The notes beneath the pieces are model-generated. The model made no database searches, was not told the DNA's origin, and was given only the letters and a program-made list of their open reading frames with translations. From Selaginella tamariscina (taxonomy: Eukaryota; Streptophyta; Lycopodiopsida; Selaginellales; Selaginellaceae), in assembly GCA_003024785.1 (NCBI GenBank), contig PUQB01000469.1, positions 134,547-198,546 on the forward strand: 64,000 nt of DNA. The letters are read 5' to 3'. Every line of letters begins with the position of its first letter. Positions within the stretch are counted from its first letter, which is position 1. Of this stretch, positions 13,426 through 26,049 are shown piece after piece. The translations under genes and the position numbers were made by a program.

Positions 13426-16400
13426 TTAAGTAAAGCTGCAGTTCTCGAACCACCAGTTACGCTTGGACGTGGAGGTGTTTGAGTAGGTAATCTCTGGTCT
13501 AATGTTCTCTGCAAGCTTGTTTGTTGCCAACCTAGAGAGTTCGAAACTCTTCTCGGTTCCTATAATATTCCTTCCGAGCTCGACGGCAGCTAACAACGAT
13601 GATCCCGGTTCCGGAACCAATATCCCAGACTAGGTCGCCAGGTCTACTGAGACGCTCGATCAAAAGCTGCATGAGTCGAACACTCTTCGGTTGAATCATC
13701 ATCCTGCACAAACTTCCATTAGGATAAACAAGCAAAGTACTTCCTTACCAAGCCTCCTGAAAACGGTCGGCGGTGTCGACGAGGATCGTGTTCGTCAACG
13801 CCAGAGGGTTTGGCCTCTTCGACTTCTTCTCAGAGCTTTGCAGCACCAAGAGAACTAACAAGTTATCCTGCCACATAGACCAAGTTAAACTTGAACTTGA
13901 ATAGCTAGCTTACCTTAATTTTGTCACGGTATCCCCAGCCTCGTGCACGGTAGACGCTGTAAGTCCCTGCAACCTCCAAGTTGATTACTGCAGCCGCCTG
14001 AATCACCGCCGAAACAGAAGGAGAACTCGCGAAGACGACCATGAAACCACTCGCTGCCAAGTGCATTCCACTGAACTGCAAGGCCTCCTCAAACTTCACC
14101 GGATCTAGCTGCACAATGTCCTTGTTGATGCTAGCACCTCCATATACAAGCTCATTGGGCAAGTCGAGGATGATGAGGTTGAAGCCGTATTCACCTACCA
14201 CTTCCTGGAACACCGTTTGTGACTCAACCGTATGTAGTCTGTCAACCTGTTGTCGGAGCTTGGTGTACACCTCTGTCTGGGAAGCACCCGGCTCGAAGAA
14301 AGACCTGCTCATCTCCTCCATATCGCACACAGCTAGGTCGTAGGATCCACGGGATGCAGCCAGGGTCGGGATGAAGGTCATCAGGTCGTCCTTGATGTCC
14401 AAACTAGCTACAAGTGGCTGCACCTCATTGATTGTAAAGTCGAATGCCGGCGGAGGTGCTGTAGAAGAGCTTGGTCCCGCTCCCGATCCCTTTGCAGGTG
14501 TAGTTGTCTTCCGCACCGTCTTCTTCATCTTGCTCTTCTTGATAGCCTCTACTTCTCTGGCTCCCAAACAATCGCTGGTAGATCATTGCGTGCACGTCGA
14601 ATAGTGAGCTCTCCCAAGCTGGTGGCTGTTGCGACGGACAGTCGAGCCAGAATGGAACATGCTCCCGTTCGAACGGTGTTAGAGCTCCTCTGCTCTTCGA
14701 CCACATGTGAGGCTCGCTTGTATGATCTGTCCACAGCTTCATCATCTAGGGACGGTGCATTTGCTTCGCCAGTATGAACCTGTAACACAAAGTCAGACAG
14801 TAGCAATGCTGGATTGAAAGCTTACCTCCATATCATCCGACGCGCAGACCTCACGCTCCAGAAACTCATTCGGCTCCATCGAATAAGTGAACCGTATGCA
14901 GTCATGGAAGGGCTGAAAGACCAGGCACTTGCTCCGAGTTCTCATCTCGTCAAACCAGCTCATGAAGTCGACATCCGTTCCAACTTCTTCACCATCCTCT
15001 CGCAACCCCTTAAGGATCTGAATGGCTTCCTCGCGCACAGCCTTCCAATATAAGTCCAAGGTGAACCACTTGATCCACTCTTTGTCCTGCATGCCCGGTA
15101 GCCCAAGTGTCTGTTGTTCTGCCTTGGATTCGAGACGGGTGAGCTTGTTCAGTATCGGAGTCGCAGCATGTTTGGAATCTTCGCCTTGACATCGCATACA
15201 GCTTCTCAATGCCCATCCAGCGACACTGCTTATGAGAGATGTTCGTCACCTTCTGGAACCACTCCTCCCCCAAGTCTGGGTCTATGATGGAGAGGAACTT
15301 GTGCATACGCTTGTCATGCTTCTTGTACACTAGCTGCTTCAGGTTCACCTCAACCTGTGATTGCCCTTAGCACTGGTGACTGCTCTGTCGAGATCATCGT
15401 CGATCTCGTTCTGCACATAGAATAAGTTAAAAATTCTTTCCTATAAATTAAATCGGAGGTTACCTTGAAAAGGATCTTTGCGCAGATCAGGTTCGGAAGA
15501 GGATGCCAAGCCGTCTTTCCTGAACTCTCCTTCCACTTCCGCACCTCAAGACGATCAACCTCCGTGAGTGACTCGAGGATTTTCTGAGTTCCTTCTGTAC
15601 TAGTGCAGACCGCCTTTACAGCGAGGAGAATATGTGGTAGCGTTGTTTCCACAGATGTTGCTGAAGATCTGTTCAACGAAACTGTAAGTCTAAACTCTTA
15701 ACAAAAAGAAAAGAAAATACTCACATGTTAATCGATTGGAACATCGAAACCAGTTGAAGAATGTCGAGGTTCTCCGTGGAGATGAAACTCGATCGAACGC
15801 GAATAGCCCATCGCTGGTTGTCCTCTGCATCCTCTCGGTACTTCTGCAAAGCCTGTAGCCTATGGTTCCCGTCCCAGCAGCTAAACTTCCTGTTTGAGAG
15901 CCTTGAAGCCCACTGTTTGTACTCCGGCTGAGTAAGAGCTTGCTCGAAAGACCGGTGCTGCTCGTACTGAATCGTGTCCTTCGACAGCTCCGATAGCTCC
16001 TCAGCAGTGAGTCGATCTCCGATGGACAGAATGAACAAGGCCGTGTTGCGTAGATAACCAGCCTTCTTCAACGATGACACCAGCCTGTCCAAGTCCCCTG
16101 GGTTCACTCGTCGAACCACCTCGTTCGAATGTATTCTACAGATGGGCACATCAGGAGGATCACCAAGTCCCTTGATAGTAATTTTGTCGAGCAGGTTTGC
16201 TGAGCTCTCCAAATGCAGGCTCGCCGGTATGCTGTATAACTCCTTCGGCTCCTTATCGCTCTTCGCCTTCTTGCCTTTTGAATCAGCTTTCCCGCGGCCT
16301 CTCTTTTTGCTGACTGCCTCCTCCAAGTCGTCCTCAACTGCCTCTGTCATCTGCACTTGCTCGTTCAGGACTGCAACCTCAGCGGATGAAGGAGGCAACT

Positions 16401-16604
16401 GCGACGAGCTCTCCGGGAAATCTGTGATGTTGGTGGAGGCTCTTGCTCAACTGGTACTACTCCAGACTGAGTCACTGGAGGATCCTCCTTTGCTACATTA
16501 GATGGTTCTCCTCTCTTGCCTCGCTTCTGCTTCGATATCCTCTTCTCTTCCCGTGGCTCTTCATCAGGCGCAGTCTCTAGTAGACGTTTTGAAGCTCTCA
16601 CCAT
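13426..16604 (-). pseudogene. ParB-like/DNA methyltransferase-like cargo gene of Element 1
   Basis: Six exons are inferred from GT-AG sites and from alignment with the Element 2 gene: 15725-16604, 15464-15681, 14826-15410, 13914-14779, 13749-13867 and 13426-13703. Exon 1 starts MVRASKRLL with a basic/acidic linker, then a ParB/sulfiredoxin-like domain (VPICRIHSNEVVRRVNPGDL, later WDGNHRLQALQKY, the G.HR..A motif). Exon 4 holds the position of methyltransferase motif IV (LIILDLPNELVYG; canonical D/N/S-PPY is not kept). Exon 6 holds the AdoMet-binding motif I (DLVWDIGSGTG) near the C terminus. Motif IV before motif I is the beta-class order. Frame changes, for example near 16400-16430, around 15180 and around 13600, break the reading frame. 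It is transcribed away from the transposase gene. Confidence 0.65.
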
Positions 16605-16708
16605 TTTGTAAACTCTGGAAAGCAAACACACAAGTCAATTGATTAGGAGACAAAATAAAAAAACAAACAAAGATGACTAACCTTGTGGCTGCCGACTCAA
16701 GCTAGATG

Positions 16709-16731
16709 GTGCCGACCCTCTCAGTCGGCAC
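16709..16731. repeat. Type GCCGAC palindrome (first of nine)
   Basis: The perfect arms GTGCCGAC and GTCGGCAC flank CCTCTCA. The same hairpin recurs through the intergenic block. Single GTCGGC and GCCGAC half-sites also occur near both element ends (13304-13325 and 21870-21890). Confidence 0.7.
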
Positions 16732-17379
16732 AGAGATGTAGAAGAGCATTTCCTGCCGACTGAGACAGGTTAGTGCCGACCCTCTCAGACGGAGCTAGGA
16801 TCTCCTAAAATAAAAAATAAAAATAAAAAATGACTAACCTTGTGGCTGCCGACTCAAACTAGATGGTGCCGACCCTCTCAGTCGGCACAGAGATGTAAAA
16901 GAACAAGAATTGAACCCGCAACCTCTACGCTACAAGCTAATCACGTTCTTAAACTCTTCCTCTTCCTGGGAAAACGCAACCTCTACGCTACAAGCTAATC
17001 ACATTCTTAAACTCTTCCTCTTCCTGGGAAAACGCAACCTCTACGCTACAAGCTAATCACGTTCTTAAACTCTTCCTCTTCCTAGGAAAAAAAGTAAGTT
17101 AACAGGACTTGTGGCTGCCGACTCAAACTAGATGGTGCCGACCCTCTCAGTCGGCACAAAGATAAAAGAACAAGAATCAAACCCACAACCTCTACGCTAC
17201 AAACTACAAGAGCTAACCAACTTGTCAATTCTATAAACATGAGAGCATATTGGCATGTGCTGCATATTGACCTGGATTAGTGAAGTGTTAATCACATCCT
17301 TAACCTGCTCCTGCCTAATCCGTCCCTAACCCCGTGGCTGCCGACTCAAACTAGATGGTGCCGACCCTCTCAGTCGGCA

Positions 17380-18300
17380 CAAAGATGTAAAAGAATAGGA
17401 ATCGAACCCACAACCTCTACGCTACAAACTGCAAGATGTAAAAGAACAGGAATCGAACCCACAACCTCTACGCTACAAACTGCAAGATGTAAAAGAACAG
17501 GAATCGAACCCACAACCTCTACGCTACAAACTGCAAGATGTAAAAGAACAGGAATCGAACCCATAACCTCTACACTACAAATTGCAAGAGCTAACCAACT
17601 TGCCAATTCTATAAACATGAGAGCATATTGGCATGTGTTGCATATTGACCTGGATTAGTGAAGTGTTAATCATCACGTCCTTAACCTGCTCCTGCCTAAT
17701 TCGTCCCTAACCCCGTGGCTGCCGACTCAAACTAGATGGTGCCGACCCTATCAGTCGGCACAAAGATGTAAAAGAACAAGAATCGAACCTAACCCCGTGG
17801 CTGCCGACTCAAACTAGATGGTGCCGACCCTCTCAGTCGGCACAAAGATGTAAAGAACAAGAATCGAACCCACAACCTCTACGCTACAAACTGCAAGATG
17901 TAAAAGAACAAAGATGTAAAGAACAAGAATCGAACCACACCTCTACGCTAAAACTGCAAGATGTAAAAGAACAAGAATCGAACCCACAACCTCTACGCTA
18001 CAAACTGCAAGATGTAAAAGAACAGGACTTGAACACACACCTCTACAATACAACCACAAAAGCTAACCAACTTGTCAATTCTATAAACACACAACCTCTA
18101 CAATACAAACCACAAAAGCTAACCAACTTGTCAATTCTATAACACAAAGCATATTGGCATGTGGTGCATATTGACCTTGTCAATTCTATAAACACAAGAG
18201 CATATTGGCATGTGGTGCATATTGACCTGGCTTAGTGAAGTGTTTGTTAGCAAGAATCAAACCCGCAACCTCTATGTTACAAACCACAAGGGCTAACCAA
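17380..18300 (-). repeat. tRNA-derived SINE-like (pol III promoter-like) tandem units
   Basis: On the minus strand each unit reads through TAGCGTAGAGGTTG to GGGTTCGATTCC, which matches a tRNA B box (GGTTCGANNCC) after a tRNA-like body. Less degraded copies near 17154-17240 and 18241-18310 add an A-box-like TGGTTAGC about 35 bp upstream. The units are tandem, some spaced exactly 51 bp. No complete tRNA cloverleaf is present, so I do not call tRNA genes. Confidence 0.45.
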
Positions 18301-18989
18301 CTTGTTAATTCTATAAACACTTATAAACATTGGCATGCAGTATATATGTACTTTTTGTAGCTAAATCCTTAATTTATTATGGTAAGTTTAGTTAACGATT
18401 TAGGATTTAGTGTTAATCATTTTCATAAATATTCTTAATCAAGTGTTAATCACGTCCTATTTTTGCCATTCCAAAAAAGGATTGTTGAATCCTTTTTTGT
18501 CATTCCAAAAAGAATTTGTTAAGGTTATATAAGGATAACTAACTATAAGGGTGAAATATATGCCACTATTGCCAGTAACACATGCGATTGGTGTATCACA
18601 AAGGTTAGTTCATTTCTTTTCTTTCCATCATACAAAGTATAGAATTCATATTTGCCATTTTATTAAGTTAACATTATAACTCTGTAAAAAGAAATACTTG
18701 AGCCACAAAGCAAAAAATAAATAAATTCAAAATACCTTATGGTTGCCGATTGAACTAGGATGGTGCCGTCACTCTCAGTCGGCACAAATGGGAAGACACA
18801 TTAACTTTGAAAAAAAACATTGTTTACAGATACTTGAGCCGCAAAGCAAAAATAAACAAATTCAAAATACCTTGTGGCTGCCGACTGAACTAGGATGGTG
18901 CCATCACTCTCAGTCGGCACAAATGGAAGACCCTTTATCTATGGGATTCCGACACAAATGGGAAGACACATTAACTTTGAAAAAAAAAA

Positions 18990-21829
18990 ACATTGTGATA
19001 CGGATAATTGAGCCGCAAAGAAAAAAATTAAAGTTAAACGAGTCTCTGACCTACCGCAGATATACAATGGAAATGTCATTTATGAACTTCCCCAAAGAAA
19101 GAAAGCACAGAGAAGTACTTGGGATGAATCGCAAGGATGGCTGCTACCATTGGACACACCCGAGCACAACACACTGGCATGTTTCGGCACAAGTCAGTCG
19201 AAGTTCATGTGTCGGACATCTCAAATGCATCAATCCTACCTGCCCTACTTGGCTTTTGAGAAGAAAGCAAATGAATGTCACTTCAAGGGTGCTGTGGAGA
19301 AGGCAAAGACAACTGAGACAGGCAAAGTAATAGGCATGAAATGTAAGCATTGTGGAGAGGAGCCATGATTGCTAGTGCACACTTGTCCGGCTTATGTGTA
19401 CTACATTCTGCCAGACGACATTTCTTTTACAAGGTTGTTCATTCATAGAGGTGTTCATTAGCATCCAGTCAGCCCCTCAGTGTCAGCTTCAAACGTTCAG
19501 CATGCCAGATCTAGTGTCAGCAACGTGGTAAAGAACAGTCCGCAAACCAATCAACGAGTGGTTGAGTTTCAAGCTGCGCGTGAGCTCATCTTTGAAGAAC
19601 TTTTCAAGGAAGAAGAAAGTCTCGTACACTGGTTTACTCTCAAAACTTGAACCTCTAACAAACCATCGAAGGTATTTTTCTTTAGATCTCTACACACTGA
19701 CGTGACCTTTCCTTTAGGACTCGGGACTGGATTACACAATCAAGACAGAAGGAGACACACTTTAGAGAGGGTTACGAGGGTCTTCTGGAGCTGAAGACAA
19801 AGTTGCCAATACCTTTCATTCACGTCATACATGTTCCAGGGATGGAACTATGGTGCTGAGGAGAAGCCTCTGATCTTCAAAATGACAGTTGAGGGACCGG
19901 GTTCAGGAGTTGACTACATCAGAAGGTGTCAAAGTGGAGAGACCTTCATGATCAATGGGTGTTCTGGACCACACGCACCGTATACCAGACTGGGCGACAA
20001 TTGGAATACACCTTTATGATCCATTGTAAGTTGTAGAACTCTTCATAACACTTTCTAATCTTAGTTATCTAATGCTCTCTTACAGTGTCAGATCCATGGT
20101 GACTATAGCTTACGCAGATATGTGCCGCAAAGATAATGTTGCAGTGCTGAAGTTCTTGAACACAATGCTAGAGGTTTGTAAGAAGCAGGGTTTGGAGAAT
20201 GTCAACTTTGCTGGTTTCATGTCGGATGAGGCTGGAGCGATATGGATAGCCTTGCGCCAAGTATTCAACAACGGAGAAAAGATGAAAGGGAGGAAAGAAG
20301 CTGTCTGTTTCACTTTATGCAATCCGTGCGTCAGGTGACAAAGAAATGAATCGCAAAAGAACATCGCGAAGAACACATGAAACTTGCTCGTGCCTGGCCT
20401 GCAGCACTGAATGAACAATCTAAGAAAGAACAACTAGCAATTCTCGAGTCTTTTTGGGAAGGACGAGCGTCAAACATTCGAGCTTTGAAGACATGGCTGT
20501 CTTGGTGGATTAGGCATGAGGACCACATCTCCATGGCGAACTGAGAGACATGACAGAAGAAGGACTCGCGAGCGTTCCAACTACAAACAATGCTGAAGTG
20601 ATCCACACGAGAGCAAGAAGAGCAAGATTGGCCAAAAGAGTACCACTGCTGGAGGCGACAATGTTAGACCTCACCGATGCAGTTATGCAGAGTGCGAAGG
20701 TGAAAGCGGCAATAGAAGGGAGGTATACAGGGTCAGGTCCTTCGAAGGAAACTCTGTTGAAACGAGTGCAACGCAAACTCTCTGAGGGGAAAAGTGTATC
20801 TCCATCAACAATTATCAATCTAGTGGAAGGCGAGGAACACTTGACCAGCCCGGAGTTCACGAGTACCACTAACGTTCAGTGCAAACTGTTAGGAGAACAA
20901 TCACAGGAACAGAACAGTCTGATCGACGTTCACACAGACATGATGTAGAGTACACAGAGCGGGTGGTCCAAAAAACAGGAGAAAGAGGTTAAGGTTCGAA
21001 GAGGTTTTGGAGAGAGAGATTGCTCAAACAGAGTGGGCCATCAGATGAATCGGAGCATCCAGTAAGGTTAAGTGTTTGGGATGAATCAGGAAGGAACTGC
21101 TCTGTGTGGAAAACCAATCGGTTATCCAAGCAGAGTGCCAGCACCAGGATTCTATGGAAAACGAATGTACATTGATGCCTTGGGGAATGAGGAGTATGTA
21201 CAACAGATGATGTGGTTCTGCCCAAAAGATTCAGGGTGTTTCACGGCCAAACGGCAAAATTCTTCGGTCACGAATTCCAACACCACCAACGGTTTGGCCT
21301 GTGCTCAAGGAAACGAAGCTGACAAGTGAGGAGGTCAGAGAACTACAGGATGCAGGCTTTGTTCTGGAAGGTTTACAGGGGATGGCAAGAAGAGTAGATG
21401 AGGGTCAGAAGGACAAAACACCATCGCCACCACGTGGAGCTGGATCTACAACAATTCCACCTTTCGAAGGACGTATGGTCCGGACTCCAACAAAAATGTC
21501 TAAGGAACAAGAGAAGAATTTTCACAAGGCCAAGACGTTTTTAGGTCGTGTGAGAAATGTTGAAGTGACAGTTAAAGGACGGAAGGAGGCTTTCGTTGTG
21601 TCGGCAGGAAATGACTCTGCAAAGGTGACTGTTATACTTATCCTACATGCAGTTGTTCTACACCTTTCAGAAGAGCAAAAGTTGTACTTACTTCGTCTAT
21701 AGCCGTGTGCTTGGCTTGAACCCGGACGTCACATATTTTCTACAAAGGCAATCGCTCAGTGAGATGGAGGTCCACCGTTTGCTGATGAATTACAGCAGAG
21801 TTCATGACCCACCGGTGCTACAAGGATAA
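18990..21829 (+). pseudogene. MULE-like transposase gene of Element 1
   Basis: It is collinear with the better-preserved Element 2 transposase. Visible parts in order: a Cys/His-rich N-terminal domain (CVGHLKCINPTCP, then LPDDISFTRLFIHRG about 19400-19460), the region before and around the first catalytic Asp (PGSGVDYIRRC at 19896 and DHTHR-like sequence at 19966), an intron at about 20030-20085, then FAGFMSDEAGAIW at 20206 (second catalytic Asp region) and a C-terminal block ending HRLLMNYS near 21790 after the SWIM region. Several stops and frameshifts interrupt it. It is divergent to the cargo gene, with the repeat block between them. Confidence 0.7.
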
Positions 21830-21910
21830 ATGGTTTAGGGTTTAGGATAATGCTTTATTAAGCCAGTCGGCATATATTAAGCCAGTCGGCATATTAAAAA
21901 AACTTATCTA

Positions 21911-22146
<236 letters not shown>

Positions 22147-22799
22147 TTAAGATTTGTTTCTTTAATTACATCTCAACACACACACACACACAACTTACGG
22201 TGATTTCAATTGGAACTTTAGTATCCACACGGTGCTGATAATACAGATCAATGCAATCGACATCCAGTCGCTTCAAGCTTGCCTCACAAGCCGCACGAAC
22301 ATATTCAGGCTCTCCATGGATGCTCCAGTTTCCTTTCTCATCGAAGGAATTGGCAAACTTAGTTGCAAGTTGCACTTTCGCTCTGTACCCTTTGATTGCC
22401 TAAGAACACAAACAGTGTACTACACGCCGATGGCAGTAAGATGTTAGACATACCTTTCCTACTAAATCTCATTTGTGTGAGGTCCATACACATCTGCTGT
22501 GTCGATGAAATGATGCCTGATTCAATGGCCTTGCGAATGAGAGCAACCATTTCTTCTTCTGGCTTTGGAGGGCCGTAAGCAGCAGACATGCCCATGCAGC
22601 CAAGTCCCTGCTTTGAGACATCAAGTCCCTGAGAACCGAGCTTCACAAGAGGCGCCATAGCTGCAAAAGAGAAAGGTCTTCCACTTTGTCCTTTCATTGG
22701 CCGCCGTCGTTTTTGACTCCCAAGCCTAAGGGTTTATCATACGATGGTTTTGCTCAATACACACCTACGTTCTGTATAAGCTGAGGTACATCATCAACT

Positions 22800-23340
22800 G
22801 AAACCACTGAAGATTTATAAGAATATTTGGTAGGTGTACAAAATTACAGAAAGAGGGTCTTTTTTTCTTTGGATATATGTACGTGAGAGGTACTGTTTTA
22901 TATACCTCTCACGTATATATACGCAAGTCGCTTATGTTTTTATAAACGATATCCCACCATCTATCTTATACCTCCAGCGTCATAGACAAGAAAGACGCAT
23001 AACCCTCAAGTCTATACGTACATAGATACGCACACAGACACGTATGTTAGTATAAATGTGTATATACACACAAACGAGTGTTCACCCATTATGTGTAGTC
23101 AAGCACATCTATAGGTGTGCACAAACAAACCGGGTTTCTTGAACAACACTCGGAAAGAGCAAGAACAATGCTCAATCTCCCTCCACATTCTCTCCACTTG
23201 TGCAGATGTAAAAACAAAATCTAGAGAGCAGGCAAAATTGGAGTATAACTTCAACAGCATTTGCACGCACACGCACACACACACATGCATTTACTTTGGA
23301 TCTAGTGTAGAATATTATATATTATAGTGCACTAAAAAGT
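22800..23340 (-). promoter_or_regulatory. Conserved upstream block of AKR copy A
   Basis: This block starts about 140 bp upstream of the AKR start codon and recurs at 30650-31220 (copy B) and, inverted, at 61930-62450 (copy D), with a partial copy at 58080-58420 (copy C). It contains a hairpin at 22881-22914 (12-bp arms ACGTGAGAGGTA and TACCTCTCACGT) and a GT-rich microsatellite. It is probably the shared promoter and 5' leader region. Confidence 0.5.
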
Positions 23341-23554
23341 ATACGCGGACTTTCTTCCTTTGGCGATTCAATAACTCAATAGAAGCACGCCTTTCTTAAT
23401 ATGCAAGCAAAAACTTTTAAACATAATACATATATATGTATATATATATATTGTGTGTGTAAACCATCATGTAAATATCTACAGAAGTTTTTGGTTAATA
23501 ATTTTTCAAAAGCATTGTTCTTCATAAGTTGGTGCGATTAATCTGGACCCTGGC

Positions 23555-24760
23555 GTGGTGCGGGTTACATTTATCTTTTCAAGAATTTTAATGCATATTC
23601 GGTCTATCATGGAACATTGTGGTATAGAATGTATTGTTAGCAACATGTGCTCAAAATGTCAAGTGAGAATATGCCTGTTAGGATTGGACAAGCATGGTAA
23701 ATGTAAACAAGACATCGAGGATAAGCATCGTATATGCCAGCCCCGTACTGGATTTTTCTTCCCCCTTACCATCTGAAGCTAGTGATGAAGGCCCTTTTGT
23801 GTCTTTAACCAGTGTTTTGCATTCTTTTACTAGATAACAAAGCCGAGACTACGCTTGTTAAATCCCTATAACAGCTTAAGTTTCTGGGAGGCAGAAGAAG
23901 AACCGACAAGCTTTGAAGGCGATGAGATATTATTGTAAATAAGAGAAGTCCGCGATTGGACAAGTTGTGATACTTACATCCGAACGCCGTTCGGACGTTA
24001 GCTAACGCGTTAGCTAACGCGTGTTAGCTAACACGTTAGCTAACACGTGTTAAAATTAGGGTTTGAAAAGAAACTCTAAAGAAAATCAAAAGAATCTTTT
24101 CATGTTTGACCAGATTTAATTTTGACTAATTAGGGCAAACGTATTTAGGCAAATGTATGTGGGCAAGTGTATGTAAAATACACTGTAGATCTTTGAGAAA
24201 TCTGCAACACCATCGGTGGAATTCACTCCACCACATCACCAATGGAATTCACTCCGCCATTCTTCATGTCTCGCGCGCTGTCTTTTGCTTGTCCACTCCA
24301 GCTTGCCTCTCCAAGCAATTACAATGTCACGCGGTTGTAATTAAAATTATAATTATTTTTTAATGATTTTTTAATTAAGTGAGCCGTAACATCCGAACGC
24401 GTTAGAAACAGTAACTTACGCGTTAGCTAACGTGCTAACGTTAGGACGTTTGGTCAACGTTAGCGTTAGCATGTAAGTGCCACTGAGGACGTACTAGAGA
24501 GATTAGAGAAGCAGCGTTCTATACAGCAAGAGAGTAGCAGGTTCAGTGATGCCCCTTGGTGCCAGAAGTTGAATATATGGATGTATAGGCGAGGCACTTA
24601 ACCTGTATAGGGAGGGTAACTACCGCCATGTGCGAACCTGGTAGCGGAAGTTAGTGAGTATATTCTGACGTGGAGGGAGATGACGTTGGGATTGGTGGAT
24701 GATTTAGTGAAAGTTGATATGTGTACAGCTGCGAGAACGAAAGGGTGGAAATCAGGGTCG
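23555..24760 (+). pseudogene. Companion gene X, copy 3 (fragment with insertion)
   Basis: 23555-23800 reads RICLLGLDKHGKCKQDIEDK, shared with 40368-40598 and, inverted, 60092-60310. 24483-24720 repeats the ERLEKQR and ALNL..VNEY blocks of the other X copies. An insertion of about 508 bp (23971-24478) separates the halves. Frame changes are frequent. No product is assigned. Confidence 0.4.
23971..24478. mobile_element. Small palindromic insertion (MITE-like)
   Basis: The interval is missing from the collinear X copy 2, where sequence corresponding to both flanks is nearly adjacent (27852-27890). The ends are inverted ACTTACAT. The outer 60-100 bp are palindromes built from GTTAGCTAACGCG and TAACACGTTAG. 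No coding potential and no clear target duplication were seen. Confidence 0.5.
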
Positions 24761-25117
24761 ATTTAGAGCATACGACTTCCGTAATCTTATTTCCGAGTTT
24801 GTAGGATATCCACGGCCAGGACAGCATTAGGAAATTAACTTACTTACGAGAGAATGAAAAGAAATGTGTCACTTGATAATAGATTGTAACACGTTGAGAT
24901 TACTTCTCTGTTTCCAGTAAATATTAAACACTCACACACACGTTATATTATAGTTCTAGTAGTTTACTTAATTCTATATAATTCACGAATCACTACAACT
25001 AATTTAAACAATATACATGCTTTAATATACAGAGGCATTACGCCTTTTCTTAATATACCAAGCAAGAAGTTTTTAAGAATATGCATATATTTGTGTGTGT
25101 GTGTGTGAACCATCATG

Positions 25118-25511
25118 CTACATAAGTTTGATGAATATATGATGTTTTCTAGTATCAATGTAACATCGTGAGGTAACTGCTGGATATCCCTTTCGAGGTC
25201 GGTATCTGAGCGAACAAACCACACAGAGGCAGTGGAGTCTCATCCAAACCCTCGCAGCTGTACAAGAATACAGGCTCCATATGTAGCTACTATCCGACCC
25301 CTTTTCACAAAAATGCAAGGAAAGTAACGAAATTTACCGCCGGCGCCTCATCCGGTCCTGACACAATGTACGACGGTATATACCATTGGGGGGTTTTGTC
25401 ATTCTGCAGCTGTTTAGAGATTAAATATATATTTGCACACGTGATGCAAATTGCGTGTGCGTGAGTGCTGTGTGCTTCAGACGTAATTATATAAGAGAAA
25501 ACATTATACAA
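25118..25511 (-). pseudogene. Fragment of kelch-like gene
   Basis: The minus strand at 25150-25290 is close to the first 45 codons of the gene at 49985 (shared frame LHCLCVVCSLRYRPRKGY). Upstream sequence is shared with the right-hand fragment at about 56500. It is a truncated duplicate. Confidence 0.6.
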
Positions 25512-26049
25512 ATGAAAAACAATATATATCTATCTATCTAATTTATACACATACACACGTATGGTTTGAACAAAACTATATAATTTCAGACACATACTAT
25601 AGAATGTATTTAAAATTATATACAAACAAGAGAATATATTATTTTCCCAATTTATAAAGTGAGTTTAATAATCATAAGATGGTAAATTAAACTTCATTTA
25701 AGGAATGACAATGACATTTTTAAAATGTTTATCAGAATAGTAAACATATCAAGGTGAAAGTGTTTTGAAGTTTGGTTGTTTTATACTATTGTATAAATTA
25801 ATAGATTATTTATATTTTAAAATATTATTGATGAGAAATGAAATATAAAGATAAATTAATTAATTATATATGATTTTATTTATTTATTTGAGTTTACTTA
25901 AATGTTAAATTGCTTTATAAATAAATATGCATGCATGTAAATTAGACATGTATAAGTATTTTTTCACAATATCTATAATTAGCTTATAAAGTTAAAATTT
26001 AATTTATGATAATTTAAATTATTAGTTCATGATTACTCATTAATAATAA

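Larger units (their letters stand above)
16683..18310. repeat. Tandem and palindromic repeat block between the Element 1 genes
   Basis: Two interleaved repeat types fill the space upstream of both genes. (1) A unit of about 50 bp starts with GGCTGCCGACTCAAACTAG and contains a hairpin of 8-bp arms GTGCCGAC and GTCGGCAC around a 7-nt loop. Copies are at 16709, 16866, 17135, 17358, 17739 and 17821, with variants further on at 18763 and 18898 and a partial copy near 16773. (2) A 51-bp tandem unit, clearest at 17432-17585, carries the reverse complement of a tRNA-like B box. Confidence 0.8.

Noticed and set aside
14041-14343. Open frames on the plus strand at 14.0-16.5 kb
   Set aside because: They are shadows of the minus-strand cargo methyltransferase exons.
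17400-17600. tRNA genes
   Set aside because: A B-box is present, but no acceptor stem or complete cloverleaf can be made and the units are 51-bp tandem copies.
16683-18310. CRISPR array
   Set aside because: The repeats are not separated by unique spacers of constant length, and the window is eukaryotic.
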